The position numbers and the translations under genes were made by a program. A DNA stretch of 64,000 nucleotides from CAWGMT01 sp963823675 (lineage in GTDB: Bacteria > Planctomycetota > Planctomycetia > Isosphaerales > Isosphaeraceae), in assembly GCA_963823675.1 (NCBI GenBank), contig CAWGMT010000008.1, positions 1,178,001 through 1,242,000 on the forward strand. The letters run 5' to 3'. The notes beneath the pieces were generated by a model. The model was given only the letters and a program-made list of their open reading frames with translations. It was not told where the DNA came from and searched no databases. Below, one piece after another: positions 39,029 to 46,818 of the stretch. The first letter of the stretch is position 1; the number at the start of each line of letters is the position of its first letter.

Positions 39029-40774
39029 CTATCCCCCAGACTGACTTCGGGCCACGCGAAAGCCCAGGTTGCCGCTCCGGCCCTCCGGGGCGTACCCGTA
39101 ACGGTTCGACGCCCGCGAGCCGTCGGCGGAGTAGCCCCAGCTCCCGCCCCGAAGCACGCGGTCGGCGACCCTCGCCGCGCCCGTCGGATCAACGGCTGGT
39201 GACTTCGCATCGTATTTCTCATATCTGTCCCAACACCACTCCCAGACATTCCCGTGCATGTCGAACAGCCCCCAGCCGTTTGGCAGCTTGCTCCCACAGG
39301 AGGCGGTGTGACCGGCTTGGAACACTGCATATTTTCGAAGCATCTCTTCATCTATTCGAAGCATCTCTTCATTGCCGCCGCTCGCATATTCAGTCGTCGT
39401 CCCGGCGCGACAGGCGTACTCCCATTCCGCTTCCGTCGGCAGGCGGTAGCCGGTCGCATCAGCGGACAGCCGCCAGGCGTCGCGTTCGTGTTCGGAATTA
39501 CCGCGCTTTACTTTCTCCTTCTTCCCGGTCCGCGCATAGCATGCCGTGCGGCCCTCCTTGCGGCTCAGCCAGTTGCAGAACAGCACGGCGTCGTACCAGT
39601 TGACCTGTTGAACCGGGTGATCAGGCGTCGGGCTGACTTGTGCGGCGACGCCTTGCCATTTCTCTGGTTTCTCTCCGGTCGGGTACTTCGCGTCGCTGAT
39701 AAACTCCTGGAACTGCCCGACGCTGATCTCCCGGTCACTCAGAAAGAAAGGCCGCGTCAGTTGCACCGTCTGCTCTTTTGCCCCTGGCGTGTCTTGATCC
39801 TTGCGCACGATCTCACCGGGGTTCATCTTGAGGAGCGTCATGCCCAGCGAATTCACGAGCCACTGGCGGCCCTCGCTCGGTTGGGTTGTTGCCGACAGTG
39901 CGGGCGCCTCGATACCCCACTGGCGCAATGCCCAGCCAGCCGCGCTATGCGTGCCGCCGTCCGATGCGGTCTCGTGCCATTGCGTGAGCACACGCTTCCA
40001 GGCTTCGCGTTCCGCTTCGGTCAACTGCCCCGATCGAACGCCGCCGATACCGAGGCAGATGCCCGACCGCAGCGCGGCGTCGGATCGCCCCCGACAGTAC
40101 GTCGCCAGTCTGGTGACGTCTCCGTGCCATGCCGGAAACTCGTCAATGAAGATCGTGCGCTGGACTGGATCGGGGCGGTCGGCGATACGGCACATCTCGG
40201 CGGCGATGCGGTCATCTTCGCGATGGAGCGCGACGACAGCCAGGCGAGCCTCAAGACGCCAGTTCTTTTCCGCCGCGGCTCTGTTTGCAAGGTTCTGGAT
40301 CGCCTCCGATGCGGCCTGTCGCGCCCGCCCGAGCGCGGCGACAAAGTTGTCGACCTCTTCGGGGGCTGACCCGTCGATCCGCGTGACGAGAAACGGCGCA
40401 TCAACCTGGCCGTAACGGGCCATTGCATACGCCAAAGCCAGCTTGTGTTGCGGTTCAGCATTCGCGTACCGCGTCTTCAGGTCCGCGACGACCACTGCGC
40501 GCGGCAATCGCTCCAGATCGCGCAACGTAAACGGAACCGCGAGGCCGCGATTGTTTTGCACCGCGTCCAATGCCGTGGCCACCTGCCGCCGCAGGCTGCG
40601 CTCGCGCTCGGACGCAATCACATTCCCGATCACGAATCCGATCAGCAGCAGAACCGCCAAGCGCTCCCCCATCGCACCGCATGGATGCGCCCGGCCTTGC
40701 GCAGCATTGTCTGCTGAATCGCCGTGCGGCTCGTCGCCGGTACAAGCCACACCGCCGTCAGATACTCCCACCAC
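39029..40774 (-). CDS. TM-anchored FGE/C-type-lectin-fold protein, probable DGR target (C-terminal half of kinase fusion)
   Basis: A 581-codon frame. The first 34 codons overlap the upstream kinase gene out of frame. From there a transmembrane helix (LAVLLLIGFVIGNVIA), a coiled region and HEAT-like helices lead to a formylglycine-generating-enzyme (C-type-lectin) domain from about residue 300. Motifs are SLGMTLLKMNPGEI, VNWYDAVLFCNWLSRKEGR, GYRLPTEAEWEYACRAGT and GLFDMHGNVWEWCWD. The C-terminus RGGSWGYSADGSRASNRY through GNLGFRVAR is the usual DGR variable region. Joining to the 40642-43161 protein by removing a one-base shift near 40665 gives a single polypeptide of about 1380 residues. Confidence 0.8.
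   Translation of the reverse strand: MVGVSDGGVACTGDEPHGDSADNAAQGRAHPCGAMGERLAVLLLIGFVIGNVIASERERSLRRQVATALDAVQNNRGLAVPFTLRDLERLPRAVVVADLKTRYANAEPQHKLALAYAMARYGQVDAPFLVTRIDGSAPEEVDNFVAALGRARQAASEAIQNLANRAAAEKNWRLEARLAVVALHREDDRIAAEMCRIADRPDPVQRTIFIDEFPAWHGDVTRLATYCRGRSDAALRSGICLGIGGVRSGQLTEAEREAWKRVLTQWHETASDGGTHSAAGWALRQWGIEAPALSATTQPSEGRQWLVNSLGMTLLKMNPGEIVRKDQDTPGAKEQTVQLTRPFFLSDREISVGQFQEFISDAKYPTGEKPEKWQGVAAQVSPTPDHPVQQVNWYDAVLFCNWLSRKEGRTACYARTGKKEKVKRGNSEHERDAWRLSADATGYRLPTEAEWEYACRAGTTTEYASGGNEEMLRIDEEMLRKYAVFQAGHTASCGSKLPNGWGLFDMHGNVWEWCWDRYEKYDAKSPAVDPTGAARVADRVLRGGSWGYSADGSRASNRYGYAPEGRSGNLGFRVARSQSGG
39041..39160 (-). repeat. putative DGR variable region
   Basis: The last 40 codons of the FGE gene, from RGGSW to the end. 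Positions expected as AAC in a template (surface residues of the lectin fold) are here GGC, TAC, TCC, GAC and AGC. The final 45 bases match the template-like fragment at 38655-38699. Extent of the variable region upstream of 39085 is inferred from family knowledge. Confidence 0.5.
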
Positions 40775-43161
40775 GACGGCAGATGCCGGTTCTCAGGCTT
40801 CGCCTGCCACAGGGCGGCCCGTTCCGCCAATCGCAGCTCGGCCCGTCCGCGGCGCGTTTCCCGCTGTTTGCGCGTCAGCCAGTCGCGCAGGGAGTGGACG
40901 AGGTAGTCGTGCGTGAGCTGGTAGTATCGGGTGGCGGGTGATGGGTGATGGGTGGCGGGAGCAGAAGCTGCTGAATCATTCCTACCGCCCGTCATCCGCC
41001 ACTCGCCACCCGCCACCCCTTCGGGGTCGGTGGGCGTGATGAGCCGGATTTCGCTGTCGAGGATGCGGACCAGATCATCAAATTCGCTGGGACGGTTCCC
41101 GTAGCCCGACGCTTCGAGCAGCTCCGCATATGACCGCATATGGCCCTTGATGTCGGTGCCGGAATCGGGCAAGAGAGCCTTCAAAACGCCACGTGCCGCC
41201 TTCTGGTGATAGCGATGTTCGGGGGGCGCCGTTGCCGCACTGAACGTCTCTTCGAGAAACGTGACGCCAACGCCCTCCGTGCCGCCCACTTCCTTGAGTG
41301 TCGCGGGCGACCATCTTTTGCCCTTCATCATCTCGGCAAACAGCGCCAGCCGCACGCAAATGACTTTGCCTTCCTGAGCCAACCCAGACACGGCCTGTTT
41401 CAAGAAATCCTTCTGATCTTTACTCGTGTCGCCGGGGTTTTCTGGAAGTTTGCCGAATGCCCGCCCAAACGCCGCCAGCACTTTTCGGGCATGGTCCAGG
41501 TCGAAGAGATCGGCCAACGCACTGTTCTGGCCCTCGAGCAATCGGATTTCCAGATCCCGCAGGAATCGGCTCACAGCCAACCAAAAATCATCCCGCACCA
41601 TCACGATGCACTGCACCCGGACTCCATCGCACTGCCGCAGAGCTCGCACCAGCTCGGTATGCGTTTCCTCCTTCTTGGCGTGCAACCACTGCTCGAACTG
41701 GTCGAGAACGATCACGACTTTCTTACCCACGGGAACGCCCTGTCCTCGACGCAGTGCGACCAGCGTTTCTTTCAGATTCAAGTTGTCAGGCAGTGCACGA
41801 CAGCATTTACGCAAACCGTTCAGCAGCCGTGTCTCTGTGTCCTCGGCGGTGGCTTCGACGTAAACGGCGATGACGTCGGTGGACAGGCGAGGCAACAAAC
41901 CCGCCTTCACCAGCGACGATTTGCCGCAGCCTGACGGCCCGTAGATGAGGCCCACGGTGAAGGTCGCGTCGGCGTCCGTTTCTTCAATCCGGGTCTTCCA
42001 GAATCGCAGGCTGTCGGGCAGTCCGTCCCGGTCACGAGGGCCGGGGAGCAGTTCCAGGAAAAAGTCGGCGTCGTGGGCATCAAAAGACCGTAACCCCTTC
42101 GGCACGATCTTGATGGGCTGGTGGTCCGAGGTCGGCGTCGTGGTGGCCGATGCTGACCTAGGTGCCGTGGATGGCGGCTGCAAGACCGGCGTGATCGAAG
42201 GCGCGACGAGGCCCATTGCGCGTGCGGGTTGCTGATTGATGGTCTGCTCGGCGAGAAACAGACGTAGCTCGTCGGCCATGTCTTTTGCCGTCGAGTAACG
42301 CTCCGAGGCGAGCTTCGACAGCGCTTTCAAGCAAATACGGTCCAGTTCTTTGGGGATCTGGTCGTCGTACTGGCGGGGCGGGCGTGGCTCGAAACTCGTC
42401 ACCTGTTCCATCAGTTCCGCCAGCGATTCCGCACGAAAAGGCCGCCGGCCCACCAGCAGTTCGTAGAAGACCACGCCGAGACTGAAGACGTCGCTGCGGC
42501 CATCCACCCGATGCCCTTCGCCACGGGCCTGTTCTGGACTCATGTAAGCGGGCGTGCCGGCGTAGCGTGGTCCCTTCCCGACATCCTGCTCCCGCAGCGC
42601 GAGTCCGAAGTCGACCACGAACGGATTGCCCCTTCTGTCGAGCAAGATGTTCCCTGGTTTGATATCGCGATGCACCAACCCTTGCCTGTGAGCGTGGTGC
42701 AGCGCCTCGGCCACCGTCGCCACCAGTTCGACCGTTTCATGGATTGAAAGCCGGGACTGCCTGAGCCTGGTGGCGAGGTCAGCGCCGTCGATGTATTTGG
42801 AGACGACATAAAAGGGGAACTGCCCCGTGCTGCCGACATCGAAGACGGGGACGATGTGGGGGTGATCGAGGTTCGCGACGGTGCGGGCTTCGGTCCGGTA
42901 AGCTTCGGCATCTTCGAGTCGATCCACCAGGTTGCGATGTGGCACTTTGATCGCCACCGGGCGGCTCAACTGGTCGTCGTGGGCCAGATACACAACGCCG
43001 AACCCGCCCTTGCCGAGTACGCGTTCGATCCGGTAGCGAGCGATGCAATCAGGTAGCCCTGCCGAGGCCATCCCGGCGGCAGCGGGCGCACCGTCAGTGA
43101 GCGACTCATCCGCGGCCGCTTCGTAGTCCGCCGTCGCTTCAAGCCGATCGCCCTCGCCCAT
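40642..43161 (-). CDS. Ser/Thr protein kinase fused to nSTAND-type P-loop NTPase
   Basis: An 839-codon frame. The kinase domain (about residues 42-305) is complete: G-loop GKGGFG at 50-55, Lys72 in VAIK, HRDIKPGN with Asp166, and DFG at 184-186. A linker leads to a STAND-like NTPase with Walker A GPSGCGKSS at 408-416 and Walker B VVIVLDQFEQW. A further helical part has YYQLTHDYLVHSLRDWL, characteristic of nSTAND proteins. The frame ends at RWGSAWRFCC, where homologous architecture continues into a transmembrane helix encoded in another frame (next gene). The fusion is likely a signalling or conflict-type sensor. The insert at 40928-41019 adds a low-complexity segment. Confidence 0.88.
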   Translation of the reverse strand: MGEGDRLEATADYEAAADESLTDGAPAAAGMASAGLPDCIARYRIERVLGKGGFGVVYLAHDDQLSRPVAIKVPHRNLVDRLEDAEAYRTEARTVANLDHPHIVPVFDVGSTGQFPFYVVSKYIDGADLATRLRQSRLSIHETVELVATVAEALHHAHRQGLVHRDIKPGNILLDRRGNPFVVDFGLALREQDVGKGPRYAGTPAYMSPEQARGEGHRVDGRSDVFSLGVVFYELLVGRRPFRAESLAELMEQVTSFEPRPPRQYDDQIPKELDRICLKALSKLASERYSTAKDMADELRLFLAEQTINQQPARAMGLVAPSITPVLQPPSTAPRSASATTTPTSDHQPIKIVPKGLRSFDAHDADFFLELLPGPRDRDGLPDSLRFWKTRIEETDADATFTVGLIYGPSGCGKSSLVKAGLLPRLSTDVIAVYVEATAEDTETRLLNGLRKCCRALPDNLNLKETLVALRRGQGVPVGKKVVIVLDQFEQWLHAKKEETHTELVRALRQCDGVRVQCIVMVRDDFWLAVSRFLRDLEIRLLEGQNSALADLFDLDHARKVLAAFGRAFGKLPENPGDTSKDQKDFLKQAVSGLAQEGKVICVRLALFAEMMKGKRWSPATLKEVGGTEGVGVTFLEETFSAATAPPEHRYHQKAARGVLKALLPDSGTDIKGHMRSYAELLEASGYGNRPSEFDDLVRILDSEIRLITPTDPEGVAGGEWRMTGGRNDSAASAPATHHPSPATRYYQLTHDYLVHSLRDWLTRKQRETRRGRAELRLAERAALWQAKPENRHLPSWWEYLTAVWLVPATSRTAIQQTMLRKAGRIHAVRWGSAWRFCC
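40928..41019. repeat. palindromic minisatellite inserted in frame in the kinase gene
   Basis: An inverted repeat made of gggtggcgggtgatgggtga (40928 on) and its partner gtcatccgccactcgccacc (to 41019). On the minus strand it adds GVAGGEWRMTGGRNDSAAS and APATHHPSPATR to the protein without breaking the frame. It resembles mobile REP/MITE-like repeats seen between genes elsewhere. Confidence 0.6.
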
Positions 43162-43543
43162 GCTCGTTGGTGGTACTCACGTTGCACTGCCTCATCGCCG
43201 GCACACGGTCTTAGGTCCGGGGCCATTGTAGCCGAGCGGTTGCCGAACGTCATCAAGGAGCATCTGTTTGAACTCAACGAAGTCCCGCAAGCGATGGCGG
43301 TTGCGTCAACACACACGAAGAATCAGCGCCTCGCACGCTCCACGGTTCGAACCGCCCCTGAGAGACGTGAAACGACGTGTTTCCAACCAAAGGGCGACCG
43401 TCGAAAACGACCTCGCTCGATCACGCAAGAGAATCCCAGCAAGTTCCTCTGAGCCATATCTCGATCCATACAGGACGATAGTTCGGCCCTTCCCCGAGCA
43501 GGAACGCCCGCCGCATGCAACGTAGAGCCGAATCGCGACGCTC
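43162..43543. other. intergenic region
   Basis: No gene is supported. It probably contains the promoter of the kinase-nSTAND gene (minus strand). No consensus was recognised. Confidence 0.4.
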
Positions 43544-44184
43544 TCAGTGCGGAGTCAGCATCCACCCCAAAAAGATAAAGCCGAGCACGCGCCCAAGCCG
43601 GTCCGGCCATTCCGGTACCGGGTTCCAGAGCCCGCACAGAAGTTGCACCAACCAGACTGCCAGAACCGCGGGCATGGCCCCTGCGCCCGCGGCCGCGAAC
43701 AGCGAGTCGATGGCGCGGGTGCGCAGAACGCCCCATAGGCAGTTCTGACGAGCACGCCGCCGGGGTGCGGCATCCAGACGACCCCGGGGTACCTCCCGAC
43801 CGCGTAACCGACTAGCCGAAAGACCAGCGCAGCGGGCAGCGCCATTAGCGCCGCAAAGCAGGCAGCCGTGCCGGGGCTGCGGGATAACGCTCCTCTCCAG
43901 GGACGCGCACCACGAAAGATGCTCGCGACAACTGCGGCGCAAAGGGCGTACAGAAGCGGGAAGATCCCGTAGATGAAATGGCCAACGGTGTACAACGTGT
44001 GATAGATGAGCCTCGCTGAGTTCGCGGGTTCCTCCCATGCGAAGTACCTCATCTGCGAGTAGCGGATCAGGGCCAGCCCGACGGCCGTGGCGGCAATGAG
44101 AATCATCACGTCGATGAGAGTGAACCGCCGCGGTATCGGGCGACTCGTCGTGGGGACAGCCTCGCCGGTTGATCTGTTGGTCAT
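43544..44184 (-). CDS. planctomycete multi-helix membrane protein, frameshifted
   Basis: From ATG 44184 the protein reads MTNRSTGEAVPTTSRPIPRR then FTLIDVMILIAATAVGLAL, the common planctomycete membrane-protein start. The frame holds to about 43740, then loses hydrophobic character. A neighbouring frame supplies the expected last helices (GAMPAVLAVWLVQLLCGLWN and LGRVLGFIFLGWML) and stops at 43544. A single-base shift near 43735 explains both. ATGA overlap with the gene upstream (44181-44184) indicates translational coupling. No function can be assigned. Confidence 0.6.
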
Positions 44185-44738
44185 GGCAGCCACCCCAGCA
44201 CCGAGTTGACGAGCAGCAGTATACCCAGCGCGCAGCCAAGCCAGTTGACCCAGTTGCGACCCCACGCCCACAAGCCGCCGCAGGCCAGGAAAGCCCATGT
44301 CGCCAGAATGCAGTAACTCACCCGGCTCGCCGCACCGCCGATCACCATGCCGGCGCCCGGGGTGAGCCACGGCTCGCGGAATTCGAGCCAGCGGACAATC
44401 CAGGCGCTGGTGCTCACAATTCCCGCGGCGATGGCAGCCACGATGGCCGCACAGGCCGCCACACCCGGCTGGCGGAACACGAGCCTGCGGCTCGGCCGCG
44501 GCTCCCGAAGCGCGTGCGCCAGGCCGACCACCGCAAATCCGAAGCTCGCGGGCGTCAACGCCTCGACAAATTGGCGAAGCTTGCGAGCCCCACTGACGAA
44601 GGCGTTCTCGGGGGGAATGAAGTCCCAGAATCTAGGATGCAGCTCGACTGGGTTGTACTCGCCCAGCACGACAGCGACCGCGACCACCACAACGAGGGCC
44701 AGCGCGTTGAACCCACGATGGCTTTTGCATCGGGACAC
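44181..44738 (-). CDS. membrane protein of unknown function
   Basis: A 185-residue protein with an N-terminal helix (ALALVVVVAVAVVLG), a loop (PVELHPRFWDFIPPENAF) and about four further helices, ending GCALGILLLVNSVLGWLP. Its stop overlaps the start of the next membrane-protein gene (ATGA), so the pair is probably co-translated and may act together. No recognisable domain. Confidence 0.6.
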   Translation of the reverse strand: MSRCKSHRGFNALALVVVVAVAVVLGEYNPVELHPRFWDFIPPENAFVSGARKLRQFVEALTPASFGFAVVGLAHALREPRPSRRLVFRQPGVAACAAIVAAIAAGIVSTSAWIVRWLEFREPWLTPGAGMVIGGAASRVSYCILATWAFLACGGLWAWGRNWVNWLGCALGILLLVNSVLGWLP

Positions 44739-45072
44739 CAGGACCAGGGATGCTGGTGTTGAGCACGGTCTTACTCATCAGCGTTTACAGATACGACAGC
44801 CATTCCCCGCGATGCCGTTGTAGCAGGTTGCCGCAGGTCAAACAATAACGCCGGGCGAAAGCCAACAAGGGCGCAGGGTTGCCTGGTAACATTCAGTCAA
44901 TCGCATGGTTGTGCCGCGCTTTCAGACGATGGGGCGGCGAGCGTTTTCCGCGTCGAAACGATTAAAAAGAGGATCAAGATCAAGATTGCGATTAAGATTA
45001 AGAATGAGCTTAGGATGGACAGAAGGATCAGGAGCGCGGGTGAAATCCCATTGGTTTAACGAGGATATCGAG
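44739..45072. other. intergenic region with gattaa-type low-complexity DNA
   Basis: At 44960-45010 an imperfect array of gattaaga/gatcaaga units occurs (agattgcgattaagattaag). The oxidoreductase frame is open through it but has no protein character there, so it is treated as upstream DNA. Confidence 0.5.
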
Positions 45073-46380
45073 ATGCGACGATCACACAGTGTCACGCGCC
45101 GGCAATTCCAGAAGGCCGTTGCGGCCAGTTCCATCGCGTTCCCGACGATCGTGCCCAGCACGGTCTTCGGCAAAGAGGGCAAGGCGCCGCCCAGCGAGCG
45201 GATCACCGTCGGCTTCATCGGCTGCGGCAGGATGGCCAACGACTACCACTTGCCGGAATTGCTCGGGTTCGGCGACGTTCAGGCTCTGGCGGTCTGCGAC
45301 GTCGATCGAACGCGGCGGGAGCACGCCAAGAATCGGGTGGAGAAGGCTTATAGCGAGAAGAAGACCGACTACAAAGGCTGCGCAGCGTGCAACGATTTTC
45401 GAGAAGTGGTCGCGCGCAAGGACATCGACGCCGTTTGCATTGCCACGCCGGAGCACTGGCACGCGATCCCGGCCATCGAGGCCATGAAGGCGGGCAAGGA
45501 CGTCTACTGCGAAAAGCCGCTGACGCTCACGCTCGCCGAGGGCAAGCGCTGCATCGACGCCGCGCGAAAATACCAACGGATCTTCCAGACGGGCAGCCAG
45601 CAGCGCTCCGACGTCTTCGGGCCCTTTCGCGAGGCTGCGGAATTTATCCGGAGCGGCCGCCTCGGCGAGATCCAGACGGTCACCGTCGGGGTGGGCGGCC
45701 CGAGCGGTTGGTGCGACCTCCCCGCCGCGAAGATGGAGCCCGGCCTGGACTGGGACCTCTGGCTTGGCCCCGCCCCGATGCGGCCATACAACCCCATTCT
45801 CAGCCCGCGGGGAGTGCACAAGCATTTCCCGGCGTGGCGCCAGTTCCGCGAATATGCCGGCGGCGGGCATTCCGACATGGGCGCGCATCATTACGATATC
45901 GCGCAGTGGTGCCTGGGCATGGACGAATCGGGCCCCGTCGAGATCATTCCCCCCATGAGGCCGAACGCCGATCACGGCGTGATCTATCGCTATGCCAATG
46001 GCGTGGTCATGGTCCACGGGGGCCAAAGCGGTTGCACCTTCACCGGCACGATGGGCACGCTGCGCATCGACCGCAGCCACTTGAGCAGCGACCCGGCACG
46101 GATCGTGGAAAAACCGGTCGGGCCCAAGGAGGTCCATCTCGCGAAATCACCGGGCCACCACCGCAACTGGATCGACTGCATCCGCTCCCGCAAGCGCCCG
46201 CTGGCCGACGTGGAAATCGGGGCACGCTCCGTGGCCATTTGCATCCTGGGAAATCTGGCCTACTGGAACAAGCGCCGGCTCCGCTGGGACCCAGCCACGT
46301 GGGAGTTTGTGGACGACGCCGAAGCCAGCCGCTGGCTCGACCGCGAACGGCGAGATCCGTGGAAGCTGCCGGAGATCTGA
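45073..46380 (+). CDS. Tat-exported Gfo/Idh/MocA family oxidoreductase
   Basis: A 435-residue NAD(P)-dependent dehydrogenase of the Gfo/Idh/MocA family, which acts on sugars or inositols. The N-terminus has a Tat-like signal (VTRRQFQKAVAASSIAFPTI). The Rossmann motif is VGFIGCGRMAN (about residue 48), followed by the AVCDVD strand. The catalytic EKP is in VYCEKPLTLTLAEGK, and a GAHHYDIAQWCLGM segment carries the downstream His/Asp. The start at 45073 is chosen over 44905 because upstream codons are repeat-like. Exported members are expanded in planctomycetes and are thought to process carbohydrates in the periplasm. Confidence 0.92.
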   Translation: MRRSHSVTRRQFQKAVAASSIAFPTIVPSTVFGKEGKAPPSERITVGFIGCGRMANDYHLPELLGFGDVQALAVCDVDRTRREHAKNRVEKAYSEKKTDYKGCAACNDFREVVARKDIDAVCIATPEHWHAIPAIEAMKAGKDVYCEKPLTLTLAEGKRCIDAARKYQRIFQTGSQQRSDVFGPFREAAEFIRSGRLGEIQTVTVGVGGPSGWCDLPAAKMEPGLDWDLWLGPAPMRPYNPILSPRGVHKHFPAWRQFREYAGGGHSDMGAHHYDIAQWCLGMDESGPVEIIPPMRPNADHGVIYRYANGVVMVHGGQSGCTFTGTMGTLRIDRSHLSSDPARIVEKPVGPKEVHLAKSPGHHRNWIDCIRSRKRPLADVEIGARSVAICILGNLAYWNKRRLRWDPATWEFVDDAEASRWLDRERRDPWKLPEI

Positions 46381-46482
46381 GCCGCCGGGGGGGAAAAGGG
46401 GATGCGGTCAAAAATGCGGTCCCCCACAAAAAATGTACGTTCCCCCTATTTCGCGCTCCGTCCCTTTTTTCTCGAGCCCGTC

Positions 46483-46818
46483 TCAGAGACGCAAATTCCC
46501 CAGGATCTCGCCGCTCGAATTGCCGATGTCTGCGATGTCCGATCCGCCCGGTGCCGCTTCACCGGTTCGGCCCTCCTCGAGCCGCTGAAGATAGGCGGAG
46601 GCCGCGGGCGCATCCGGCGCTGCTGCTCGCGGCCTGAACTTGTAGGCCCACCAAGAGCCCACGCCGAGGAGGGCGGCGATCAGGCCAATTGGTCCCATGA
46701 GAAACGTCGCCAAGCCGATCGCGACCAGTCCAGAAAGGATCGCCCCGAGCAAGCCTCGTACGCTCCTGCGGCCCGGTTCCGTAACGGCTGGGGGCCGGTA
46801 GGGATTGTCTTCGTTCAT
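46483..46818 (-). CDS. small membrane protein
   Basis: A 111-residue protein starting MNEDNPYRPP, a frequent start of small planctomycete membrane proteins. Two adjacent helices are present (GLLGAILSGLVAIGLATFL and GPIGLIAALLGVGSWWAYKF) and the tail is charged. Its ATG overlaps the inferred natural stop of the EF-G gene (ATGA at 46815-46818), which supports both the start and translational coupling. Function unknown. Confidence 0.65.
   Translation of the reverse strand: MNEDNPYRPPAVTEPGRRSVRGLLGAILSGLVAIGLATFLMGPIGLIAALLGVGSWWAYKFRPRAAAPDAPAASAYLQRLEEGRTGEAAPGGSDIADIGNSSGEILGNLRL

Noticed and set aside
43330..43370. A tRNA-like ggttcgaacc motif
   Set aside because: No acceptor, D or anticodon stem could be paired around it.
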